Below are positions 53,560-60,863 of a DNA stretch of 64,000 nucleotides, piece after piece. The DNA lies in NCBI GenBank assembly GCA_017527435.1, contig JAFXQB010000009.1, positions 60,203 to 124,202 of the forward strand, read 5' to 3'. This DNA is from Salinivirgaceae bacterium (lineage in GTDB: Bacteria; Bacteroidota; Bacteroidia; Bacteroidales; SZUA-534). The translations under genes were made by a program, and so were the position numbers. The stretch's first letter is position 1. Every line of letters starts with the position of its first letter. The notes beneath the pieces are model-generated. The model was not told the origin of the DNA, made no database searches, and saw only the letters and a program-made list of their open reading frames with translations.

Positions 53560-53598
53560 TGTTTTAACACACTAATACTAATTGTAACAACAACAAAA

Positions 53599-54753
53599 AT
53601 GAAACATTTACAAACACTTATGGTAGCCGCATCGCTTCTGCTTTGCGTAAGCTGCACAAACGAGAGTCAGAAAACAACGCCGCAACCACAGACAATTCAG
53701 CCGGGCGAACAAGCGCCATTGGCTGATGTTGGTCAGAAAAATTTCGGCGGATTCCAGAATCGCGACACCACAGGCATGGCGGCCCGTCGCAAAGCCATGA
53801 TGGAAGCCATGAACAAGATTCGCACTCTCTCGTTCGACGAGCTCTCAATGAGCGACCCGTTCATCTACCCCGACCCCGAAACCAAGACCTACTATCTGAC
53901 AAGCTCGGGCGGACGCATGTACAAGAGCAAGGATCTGAAAACTTGGGAAGGGCCTTACAACATTATCGATATCAAGGGATTGTGGCTCGAAAAGGCTGGT
54001 TTTGCCGCCGCCGCCGAAATCCACAAAATAGGTAACTATTACTACTACGCCGGCACCTGGAGCGACCACTCTGACCTGATTCAGCAAGTGCCACGCCGCT
54101 ACAATGTGCCACATAATCAGACGTATCTGCTCAGGTCGGAAAATGTAGAAGGCCCCTACACATCGTTTGCCGTTGAGCCTGGCTACGACTACGAGCCGCG
54201 CGAGTGGGACTGCATCGACGGCACTCTCTACCAGGAGAATGGAAAAACGTATATGATTTTTGTTCACGAATGGACGCAAATCATCGACGGCACAATGGAT
54301 TACATCGAACTTTCCGACGACCTTACCCACACCGTTTCCGAGCATCCGGTAACCATGTTCCGCGCATCGGAAGCGCCTTACTGCGGCGAGATGAACTCGT
54401 TGGGTGAAGCCACTTTCGGACTCAAAATGCCGGGTTGGGTTACCGACGGCCCGCAGATGTTCCGCACACAGACCGGCAAACTTGGAATGTTGTGGTCCAC
54501 TTGGGGCAAAGAGCGCTACTTGCAGGGCATCTGCTACTCGGAGTCGGGCACCATTGCCGGCCCCTGGGTGCAGGAACCCGAGCCGTTCCTTGCCAACAAC
54601 TCGGGTCACGGCATGCTTTTCCGCACCTTTGAAGGCAAGCTGATTTACATTGTTCACCACGTTGAGAACGACGGCCCCCGCAAACCGCAGATGTGGGAAG
54701 CCGACGATAGCGGCGACAAGCTTGTCCTGGGTAAGAGATATATTCCGGAATAA
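53599..54753 (+). CDS. Glycoside hydrolase family 43-like lipoprotein
   Basis: 384 residues from the ATG at 53599; the frame extends 14 codons further up but the signal peptide starts here. Lipobox in MVAASLLLCVSC; the lipid would attach at the last Cys. A Gln/Pro/Ala-rich linker leads to a five-bladed propeller: SDPFIYPDPETKTYYLTSS (first acidic residue), KSKDLKTWEGP, FAAAAEIHKIGNYYYYAG, WDCIDGTLYQENGKTYMIFVHEW, TDGPQMFRTQTGKLGMLWST, NSGHGMLFRTFEGKLIYIVHH. These are the blade starts of GH43-type arabinosidases/xylosidases. The protein probably trims plant or host glycans at the cell surface. No SusC/D pair lies nearby. The substrate is unknown. Confidence 0.85.
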   Translation: MKHLQTLMVAASLLLCVSCTNESQKTTPQPQTIQPGEQAPLADVGQKNFGGFQNRDTTGMAARRKAMMEAMNKIRTLSFDELSMSDPFIYPDPETKTYYLTSSGGRMYKSKDLKTWEGPYNIIDIKGLWLEKAGFAAAAEIHKIGNYYYYAGTWSDHSDLIQQVPRRYNVPHNQTYLLRSENVEGPYTSFAVEPGYDYEPREWDCIDGTLYQENGKTYMIFVHEWTQIIDGTMDYIELSDDLTHTVSEHPVTMFRASEAPYCGEMNSLGEATFGLKMPGWVTDGPQMFRTQTGKLGMLWSTWGKERYLQGICYSESGTIAGPWVQEPEPFLANNSGHGMLFRTFEGKLIYIVHHVENDGPRKPQMWEADDSGDKLVLGKRYIPE

Positions 54754-54779
54754 CCTGATATATTGCTGACAGTCAATCA

Positions 54780-54813
54780 AAAAGCGGGATGCGGCTGGTC
54801 GCATCCCGCTTTT
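54780..54813 (+). terminator. Strong terminator after GH43 gene
   Basis: A perfect 14-bp stem, AAAAGCGGGATGCG/CGCATCCCGCTTTT, with a 6-base loop and T-rich continuation. Confidence 0.92.
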
Positions 54814-54863
54814 GTTTTGAACCACAGGTGTGAGTTGGAAAATGTTTCGCACGATAAAACAAT

Positions 54864-54896
54864 AAAGCCTTGCAAATTTTTTATTTACAAGGCTTT
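54864..54896 (-). terminator. Terminator after tRNA-Ala
   Basis: A 9-bp perfect stem, AAAGCCTTG/CAAGGCTTT, with a 15-base loop is followed by TATTGTTTT on the minus strand, 11 bases beyond the tRNA 3' end. Confidence 0.75.
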
Positions 54897-54907
54897 AACT
54901 TAAACAA

Positions 54908-54986
<79 letters not shown>

Positions 54987-54993
54987 GGCGGTG

Positions 54994-55001
54994 CAAAAGT
55001 A
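54994..55001 (-). promoter_or_regulatory. -7 promoter element (TACTTTTG) of tRNA-Ala
   Basis: Perfect TAnnTTTG on the minus strand in the 22-base gap between the deacetylase stop and the tRNA. Confidence 0.55.
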
Positions 55002-55006
55002 TAAAA

Positions 55007-55627
55007 TCATTCCAAACGTGCAAATTCAAAACCCAATTCGCTGAAATATTGCAGAACGCGCGGCAGGGCGAAATGAAGATTCATGCGGGCCTTCATCGAG
55101 TCGTGGAAGGTGATGATTGAGCCGCCGGTGGCGTAGCGCAGCACACACTCGTAGCACTCATGCGGCTTCACGCGATGGTTGTAGTCTTCGGGCATCACAT
55201 CCCACAGAATCATGCGGTAACCCTGCTGGCGAAGCGGTTCAATCTGCTTTTTGGTGAACCGTCCGTATGGCGGGCGCATCAGGTGAGAATCAACGTATTG
55301 CGATGCCAAATCAACATCGTCGATATACTCTTTGGCGCTCACCTTCCACCCGTTCAGGTGGCTGTAGGTGTGGTTGCCCACAGCGTGGCCTTCGGCAAGA
55401 ATGCGCTGATAGATTTCAGGATAATGGTCAACGTTGCGGCCAAGGCAGAAGAACGTGGCTTTGGCATTGTATTCAGCCAGATTGTCGAGCACCCATTCAG
55501 TGATGTCGGGTGTGGGCCCGTCATCGAACGTCAGATACAGCGTTTTTGGCGCGCCTTCAACCTTCCATTGGAATCGCGGGAAGAATCGGCGGACAAACTC
55601 TGGCGGATGGTTTATTACTCGAATCAC
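55007..55627 (-). CDS. Polysaccharide deacetylase (NodB-type, CE4)
   Basis: 206 residues. NodB motifs: TFDDGPTPDITEWVL (catalytic Asp pair), HTYSHLNGW (zinc His pair), RPPYGRFTKK, and ILWDVMPEDY plus IITFHDS near the C-terminus. It removes acetyl groups from N-acetylated sugars, perhaps peptidoglycan. No signal peptide is visible, unlike most CE4 enzymes of cell walls, so it may act in the cytoplasm or need another anchor. It is the last gene of the coaD operon, 36 bases after rdgB. Confidence 0.9.
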   Translation of the reverse strand: MIRVINHPPEFVRRFFPRFQWKVEGAPKTLYLTFDDGPTPDITEWVLDNLAEYNAKATFFCLGRNVDHYPEIYQRILAEGHAVGNHTYSHLNGWKVSAKEYIDDVDLASQYVDSHLMRPPYGRFTKKQIEPLRQQGYRMILWDVMPEDYNHRVKPHECYECVLRYATGGSIITFHDSMKARMNLHFALPRVLQYFSELGFEFARLE

Positions 55628-55663
55628 GGTTTTTCTGATTATGATGTTGACTACAAGTTCTGT

Positions 55664-56254
55664 CTATTGCAAATCGCCAATCTTGCGCAGGAAACTCACA
55701 AGCTTTTCTACGGCCAGTCCGCGGTGGCTGATTTTGTTCTTCTCTTCCATCGACATTTCGGCGAAGGTCTGGTTGTAGCCGTCGGGCATGAAAATGGGGT
55801 CGTAGCCGAACCCTTCCTTGCCCGAGAAGCCGCGTGTGATGGTGCCCTTCACCACACCTTCGAAGATAAACTCGCTTTCGCCCATCTTCAGGCAGATGAC
55901 AGTGCGGAACTGTGCGCGGCGGTTGTTCTCATTGGCAAGGTCGTCGAGCAGTTTGTGCATGTTTTTCACCGAGTCGCACTCGGGGCCTGCGTAGCGGGCG
56001 GTGAACACCCCGGGCTGGCCGTTGAGCGCTTCAACTTCGAGCCCGGTGTCGTCGGCAAACACGTTTTGCCCCGTGCGGTCGTACACGTAGCGGGCCTTGA
56101 TGCGCGCGTTGCTCTCGAGCGTGTTGCCCGTCTCGGGAATGTCTTCTTCGATGCCGGTCTGGCTCAAATCCCTCACATCAAACAAGTCGCCAATCATCCG
56201 CGATACTTCGTCGGACTTGTGTTTGTTGTGTGTCGCAAAAATAAGTTTACGCAT
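55664..56254 (-). CDS. rdgB: Non-canonical purine NTP pyrophosphatase (RdgB/HAM1)
   Basis: 196 residues; hydrolyses dITP, ITP and XTP to keep them out of DNA and RNA. Motifs: ATHNKHKSDEV at the N-terminus, ETGNTLESNARIKA, FADDTGLEVEALNGQPGVFTARYAG, GFGYDPIF, and ISHRGLAVEKL. Full length. Third gene of the operon, 23 bases after the thioredoxin-like gene. Confidence 0.96.
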   Translation of the reverse strand: MRKLIFATHNKHKSDEVSRMIGDLFDVRDLSQTGIEEDIPETGNTLESNARIKARYVYDRTGQNVFADDTGLEVEALNGQPGVFTARYAGPECDSVKNMHKLLDDLANENNRRAQFRTVICLKMGESEFIFEGVVKGTITRGFSGKEGFGYDPIFMPDGYNQTFAEMSMEEKNKISHRGLAVEKLVSFLRKIGDLQ

Positions 56255-56277
56255 GGCTTGTGTGTTTATTTGCCTTT

Positions 56278-57714
56278 TCAGTGCTGGCGTCTTTGGAATA
56301 TCTGCTTGAACCGCGCTTCGAAATTCTCTGACGGCGACAGGGCCGGCGACATGCAGAGCGTGCCGTCAGTGTCAATCAGAAAGTACGACGGATAGACCTT
56401 CACCTTGTAGCGGTCGACCACCGATTTGTCGCCCTTCACGTCGAGCAGCGTCCAGTTGTAGCCGTTGCGTTTGAAGAGTTTCTTCACGCTGTCAAAATCT
56501 TCGTCAATCGATATCGACACCACATCCATCACGGCTTTGGTCTTCTCGTTGAGCAGCTTGAGCTGTTCAAGGTCCTGCACGCAGGTGTAGTTGTCAATCG
56601 ACACAAAATTGAGATAGACGTATTTCCCCCTGTACTCATCGACGCTGCGGTAAACGCCGGCGGTGTCGGCAAGGCAGAATTCGGGCGCCATGGTGCCGGC
56701 TCTGACGGCCTTGTTCTTTATCTCGATATTCTGTGCTATCTGCTTGTGCTGCTGTATTTTCGACGTCGATTTTATTGAGTCGAGCGCTATGAGCAGGCTG
56801 CTTGTTGTGAAATAGAAGTCATACAGCGCATCGTGAATGCCCTTGAGCAGCACCAGTTCCTGCAGTGTGTCGTTGGTTATGGCCAGGCTGTTGGCCAGCG
56901 TCTGCTTGGCCTTCATGGGGCTCTTGGCCAGAGCGATATCGGAATAGATGCGCTCGCCTTCGCGGGTGTTCATGTAAAATTTCAGGAAGTTGGTGAACAT
57001 CTGGTTGAACAAATCCATGTAGGCCGGATTGTCGTAGGCCACTTCGTGCCCGTCGAAGTACTCGCGCGACATGTAGCGCCAGTCGCGCATGTAACTCACA
57101 AATTTCAGCCAGGCATACTTATACTCGCGATAGGTGCGGAAAAACTCGTTCGGAATGGTGTCGAACGACTGCTCAATCTCGTTGATGATACTGTCGACGG
57201 CTACCTGCACCGGCTTGCCGTAAACTTTCTGGTAGTTGCGTTCCGACGACAGCATGTAGTAGTTCCTTTCCAGGCACTCTTCATAGGTGTAGTCGAACAT
57301 GTCGATATACATGTTTATATTGTAGCGGTCGGGATTTTTGATTCCCACCAGAAACTCTTCGGGTTCGAAATAGGGGTTCAGAATGTCGCCTTTGGTTTTG
57401 GGCTGGAAATCGGGTAGCACAATGTTGTATGTCATTGCGGTGTCGGCATACATGATTCCGCTCAACCGGCCCAGGTCGAGTGTCAGGCGGCAGGTTGCTT
57501 TTATGTCGATATCGATTCTGAAATTGCCAAGGCTGTCAACTGCACCGCTGCCCACCTGTTTTTTTGTGCCCGAGATGTAGTCAGAGCACGAGTAGACGTT
57601 GATGGTCTGCCCGCGGTAGGTTGGGTTGGTCCCGAAAAGGACTGTCGTTTGGGCATCGGCAAGGGCGGGAATGCAGAAAAGGACGATTGCGAAAAAAAGT
57701 TTAAACCGCATCAT
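56278..57714 (-). CDS. TlpA-like exported thioredoxin-fold protein lacking the CxxC pair
   Basis: 478 residues. Signal peptide (MMRFKLFFAIVLFCIPALADAQ); an N-terminal ~90-residue domain like the DUF4369 part of Bacteroidota TlpA/DsbE proteins; a long helical middle (~120-330); then a thioredoxin/AhpC-TSA fold from ~345 (MAPEFCLADTAGVYRSVDEYRGKYVYLNF). Where family members have WCxxC, this protein has VSIDNYTCVQDL, with only one Cys left. The cis-Pro is kept (VKVYPSYFLID). Disulfide exchange by the usual pair is thus impossible. It may bind partners or act with one Cys. Its ATGATG start overlaps the coaD stop. Confidence 0.82.
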   Translation of the reverse strand: MMRFKLFFAIVLFCIPALADAQTTVLFGTNPTYRGQTINVYSCSDYISGTKKQVGSGAVDSLGNFRIDIDIKATCRLTLDLGRLSGIMYADTAMTYNIVLPDFQPKTKGDILNPYFEPEEFLVGIKNPDRYNINMYIDMFDYTYEECLERNYYMLSSERNYQKVYGKPVQVAVDSIINEIEQSFDTIPNEFFRTYREYKYAWLKFVSYMRDWRYMSREYFDGHEVAYDNPAYMDLFNQMFTNFLKFYMNTREGERIYSDIALAKSPMKAKQTLANSLAITNDTLQELVLLKGIHDALYDFYFTTSSLLIALDSIKSTSKIQQHKQIAQNIEIKNKAVRAGTMAPEFCLADTAGVYRSVDEYRGKYVYLNFVSIDNYTCVQDLEQLKLLNEKTKAVMDVVSISIDEDFDSVKKLFKRNGYNWTLLDVKGDKSVVDRYKVKVYPSYFLIDTDGTLCMSPALSPSENFEARFKQIFQRRQH

Positions 57715-58205
57715 TTCTGTTTTTTACGTTTGTCAAGCACTTCGGCAATATTCATTCCCCGGGGCACGAACTGGCTCACATCGCCGCCATAGTTCAGAAT
57801 GTCGCGCACAATGGTTGAGTTGACCGGCGTAAGCTCGGGTGTGGTGAGCAGGAAGACGGTCTCAACGCCCGGCTGCATCAGCTGGTTCATCTGCGAGATG
57901 GCGCACTCATACTCGAAATCGGACACTGTGCGTATTCCGCGCAGCATGAACGCCGCGCCAATCTTCCGGCAGAAATCTATGGTCAGGCCGTCGTAGGCGG
58001 CAACTTCAATTTTCGGTTCATTGCGGTAAACGCTCTCAATCAGCTCAATACGCTCATCAATTGTGAAGAATGCGTTTTTGGTGGTATTCTTGCCGATGGC
58101 CACCACCACCTTGTCGAACAGGGGCAAGGCGCGTGTCACCACCGAATGGTGCCCAAGCGTGAATGGGTCGAACGAGCCCGGAAAAACCGCGATTTTCTCT
58201 GCCAT
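57711..58205 (-). CDS. coaD: Phosphopantetheine adenylyltransferase
   Basis: 164 residues from the ATG at 58205 (MAEKIAVFPGSFDPFTLGHHSVV); four further codons upstream lack family support. It makes dephospho-CoA from 4'-phosphopantetheine and ATP. Motifs: the nucleotidyltransferase TxGH (TLGH) near residue 17, the RGIRTVSDFEYE loop and TPVNSTIVRDI near the C-terminus. First gene of a four-gene operon; its TGA lies within the ATGATG of the next gene. Confidence 0.96.
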   Translation of the reverse strand: MAEKIAVFPGSFDPFTLGHHSVVTRALPLFDKVVVAIGKNTTKNAFFTIDERIELIESVYRNEPKIEVAAYDGLTIDFCRKIGAAFMLRGIRTVSDFEYECAISQMNQLMQPGVETVFLLTTPELTPVNSTIVRDILNYGGDVSQFVPRGMNIAEVLDKRKKQK

Positions 58206-58225
58206 AACATTAAGCAATTGCGTCG

Positions 58226-58233
58226 CAAAAATA
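58226..58233 (-). promoter_or_regulatory. -7 promoter element (TATTTTTG) of the coaD operon
   Basis: Perfect TAnnTTTG on the minus strand, 20 bases before the coaD ATG. Confidence 0.55.
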
Positions 58234-58395
58234 GTATTTTGAGTTGCAAGTTAAAAGCATAAAGTTTAAACGGCTTTCTGTTGAGAAGTCGTTTTTTTGT
58301 GTGACTGGCAGGTTTGACAACATTCTCAGCCAAAGAGAGCCACCTGTTGTCCAAAAAAAATTACCTACCAAATCACTTGCGAATAAAAATGCGTT

Positions 58396-58403
58396 TAACT
58401 TTG
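58396..58403 (+). promoter_or_regulatory. -7 promoter element (TAACTTTG) of two-component operon
   Basis: Perfect TAnnTTTG, 6 bases before the ATG at 58410, which would give a leaderless or nearly leaderless mRNA. Confidence 0.5.
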
Positions 58404-58409
58404 CCCATT

Positions 58410-59360
58410 ATGATTCGATTAGTGGCACTTTTAATAGCGATTACGCTGCAGATTGTGGCTGCGGTTCTGGCCATCAGGCTCGTGCGCGTCACCAAATACC
58501 GCGCGTCGTGGATTCTCATCTCGATAGGTTTCATTCTGATGGCCGTCAAGATGATAATCAAGCTTATACAGTTTATCAACGACGATTTCTCGTTCTACCT
58601 GAAGCCAGCCGACGACTGGCTGGGTGTGGTGATTTCGTTCCTGTTCACAGCCGGTGTTTTCCTGATTGGCGAGATGTTCTATTCACTGAGCCGCGCCGAG
58701 CGTGAGCACCGCCGCTCTGAACGCCGCCTGATGCGCGCCATTATTGAAACCGAAGAGCGTGAGCGCCGCCGCTTTGCCAAAGACCTTCACGACGGTCTCG
58801 GCCCGCTGCTCTCAACAGCCCGGATGTCGATGTCGGCACTGCTGCAGCATGAGCGCGACGACCACTCGAAGCAGGTGCTCGAAAATGCCAATAATGTTAT
58901 CATCGAAGCCGTCGAGAGCATCAAAGAGATTTCGAACAACCTTAGCCCGCATGTGCTCACCAACTTCGGACTGGCAAGCGCCATCAGAAATTTTGTGGTC
59001 AAAGTGGGACAGTCGAAGGCCGTCAAAATCAATTTCAGCACCGTGCTCACCGACAGCGACCGTTTCAACTCGAACATTGAAACCGTGATGTACCGCGCCA
59101 CCTGCGAGCTCATCAACAACACACTGAAGCACGCCGAAGCGTCGGCCATCGACATCAGTCTCGAGAAAATCCAGCGCACCCTTGTCATCAAATACGACGA
59201 CAATGGCCGCGGCTTCGACAGCGAAAAGGCTGCAAGCGAGCCGAACAGCGGCATGGGTCTGTCAAACATCGCATCAAGGATGAACTCTATCAACGGTGTG
59301 TTTGTCTACAACAGCGCCCCCGGTGACGGATTTCACGCCATAATGAAAGTAAAGATTTAA
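58410..59360 (+). CDS. NarX-type (HisKA_3) sensor histidine kinase
   Basis: 316 residues from the ATG at 58410; an in-frame ATG at 58389 and a TTG at 58314 precede the -7 element or overlap it, so 58410 is preferred. Three membrane segments at ~1-24, ~33-52 and ~70-92 have almost no periplasmic loop. The coiled signalling helix leads to the HisKA_3 dimerisation site (RRRFAKDLHDGLGPLLSTARMSM, phospho-His in KDLHDG) and the ATPase domain (ELINNTLKHAEAS, DDNGRGFD, GMGLSNIASRM). The lack of a sensory loop suggests it senses the membrane or a partner. The response regulator starts 2 bases after its stop. Confidence 0.9.
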   Translation: MIRLVALLIAITLQIVAAVLAIRLVRVTKYRASWILISIGFILMAVKMIIKLIQFINDDFSFYLKPADDWLGVVISFLFTAGVFLIGEMFYSLSRAEREHRRSERRLMRAIIETEERERRRFAKDLHDGLGPLLSTARMSMSALLQHERDDHSKQVLENANNVIIEAVESIKEISNNLSPHVLTNFGLASAIRNFVVKVGQSKAVKINFSTVLTDSDRFNSNIETVMYRATCELINNTLKHAEASAIDISLEKIQRTLVIKYDDNGRGFDSEKAASEPNSGMGLSNIASRMNSINGVFVYNSAPGDGFHAIMKVKI

Positions 59361-59362
59361 CA

Positions 59363-60010
59363 ATGAACACCATACGAATCGCGCTTGTCGATGATCACTC
59401 GCTTTTCCGCAATGGGTTGAAACTTCTGCTCAGCAACTCTGCGCGCTACCAAGTAGTGATGGAAGCACCTGACGGCAAGGCGTTTGTCGATCAGCTGACT
59501 ACAGAAAACGCGCCCGACGTGGTGCTGATGGACATCAGCATGCCCGTGATGAACGGCATTGACGCCGCCCGAGCCGCCATAAGCAAGGTGCCAGAGCTGA
59601 AAATCATTGCCCTATCGATGTTTGGCGAAGAAGATTACTACTACGAGATGATAAACGCCGGTGCGAAAGGTTTCCTACTGAAAAACTCCGGCATTGAAGA
59701 TGTTACCGAAGCCATTGAACAGGTTGCGGCCGGCAACAGTTTCTTCTCGCAGGATGTGCTTTACAATGTCATCCGAAAGTTTCAGCCGCACAAAGAAGAC
59801 GATACCACCGACGTCACCTTCTCGAAACGCGAGCTGCAGGTGCTTCAGGGCATCTGCAAGGGCATGTCGAACCAGGAAATTGCCGACACGCTCTTCATCA
59901 GCAAGCGGACAGTTGACAAGCACCGCTCGAACCTGCTCGGCAAAACCAACTCAAAAAACACCGCCAACCTGGTGATGTTCGCCATAAAGCACAAACTGAT
60001 AAGCATTTAA
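59363..60010 (+). CDS. NarL/FixJ-type response regulator
   Basis: 215 residues. Complete receiver: acidic pair in RIALVDDHSLFRNGL, acceptor Asp in DVVLMDISMPVMNG, Ser in ALSMFGEED and Lys in GFLLKNSG. The LuxR-type HTH is FSKRELQVLQGICKGMSNQEIADTLFISKRTVDKHRSNLL. It is the partner of the kinase 2 bases upstream. The regulon cannot be told from sequence. Confidence 0.94.
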   Translation: MNTIRIALVDDHSLFRNGLKLLLSNSARYQVVMEAPDGKAFVDQLTTENAPDVVLMDISMPVMNGIDAARAAISKVPELKIIALSMFGEEDYYYEMINAGAKGFLLKNSGIEDVTEAIEQVAAGNSFFSQDVLYNVIRKFQPHKEDDTTDVTFSKRELQVLQGICKGMSNQEIADTLFISKRTVDKHRSNLLGKTNSKNTANLVMFAIKHKLISI

Positions 60011-60071
60011 GTCGAGCCTGGCAAGTTGGGAAAACACTGCTCTCTCGGCCACCCGCAACACACCACCTGCT

Positions 60072-60860
60072 ATGATAGATTTCAAAATCGATAAAGTCAG
60101 CGAAACACTCTCGACCAACGAGCTGCTGAAAAGCCTTGCCGAACGCGAGCCGCTACCCGAAGGCTACACCGTGGTGGCTGTGGCGCAGACTGCCGGCCGC
60201 GGGCAGATTGGCGCTTCGTGGGAAAGCCAGCCAGGCCAGAACCTTACTTTCAGCGTGTTGCTACGCCCCGATTTCCTGAAGGCCGACCGGATGTTTATGA
60301 TTTCGAAAGTGGTGGCGCTGGCTCTGACCGACTATCTGGAATCGACCGGCGGAATCTTCAAAATCAAGTGGCCGAACGACATCTATCACTTCGACAGCAA
60401 GATATGCGGCACTCTCATCGAAAACCAGTTCATGGGCGACCAAATCGTCTATTCAATAGTTGGTATTGGACTGAATGTCAATCAGGAAGCATTCATCAGC
60501 GATGCGCCAAACCCAGTGTCGATGTTCAACATTTTTGACAAGAAATTTGACCTGACCGCCGAGCTGCCGAAGCTGCTGCATCAGATTGCCGTTTGGTACC
60601 AGATGCTTGTCGACGGCTGGGAAGACAAAATCAACGAGTCGTACTTCGACCGCCTTTACCGCACCGACAAACCCTACGATTTCATAGCAATTGAAAGCGG
60701 TGAGCGTTTTACAGGGCAGATTGCCAATGTGGAATCGAACGGCCACCTGACAATCACCGACAGCAACGGCCTGCCGCGACGGTTTTGGTTTAAGGAAGTG
60801 GCGTTTGCTGACAGGTTCAATGCCGGTCAGCCTATAAATGAAATTGAAGGGGAATCGTAA
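60072..60860 (+). CDS. birA: Biotin-[acetyl-CoA-carboxylase] ligase
   Basis: 262 residues; joins biotin to the carrier protein of acetyl-CoA carboxylase through biotinyl-AMP. Motifs: AQTAGRGQIGASWES (biotinyl-AMP loop GRGQxG), FSVLLRPDF, IKWPNDIYHFDSKICGTLIE, YSIVGIGLNVNQ, and a C-terminal SH3-like domain (GERFTGQIANVESNGHLTI). There is no N-terminal HTH, so it is a ligase without repressor function. Its stop is 3 bases from the stop of the converging gene, with no terminator between. Confidence 0.94.
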   Translation: MIDFKIDKVSETLSTNELLKSLAEREPLPEGYTVVAVAQTAGRGQIGASWESQPGQNLTFSVLLRPDFLKADRMFMISKVVALALTDYLESTGGIFKIKWPNDIYHFDSKICGTLIENQFMGDQIVYSIVGIGLNVNQEAFISDAPNPVSMFNIFDKKFDLTAELPKLLHQIAVWYQMLVDGWEDKINESYFDRLYRTDKPYDFIAIESGERFTGQIANVESNGHLTITDSNGLPRRFWFKEVAFADRFNAGQPINEIEGES

Positions 60861-60863
60861 TTC

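Larger units (their letters stand above)
53222..53598. other. Repeat-rich intergenic region before GH43 gene
   Basis: 377 bases without a gene. It contains three CCCGAT...ATCGGG palindromes, a four-unit 9-bp tandem repeat and one GTAGAGACG-type palindrome (separate entries), and the GH43 promoter at the right end. Confidence 0.6.

Noticed and set aside
55160..56395. 411-residue plus-strand frame spanning the deacetylase and rdgB
   Set aside because: Antisense to two certain genes with intact active-site motifs.
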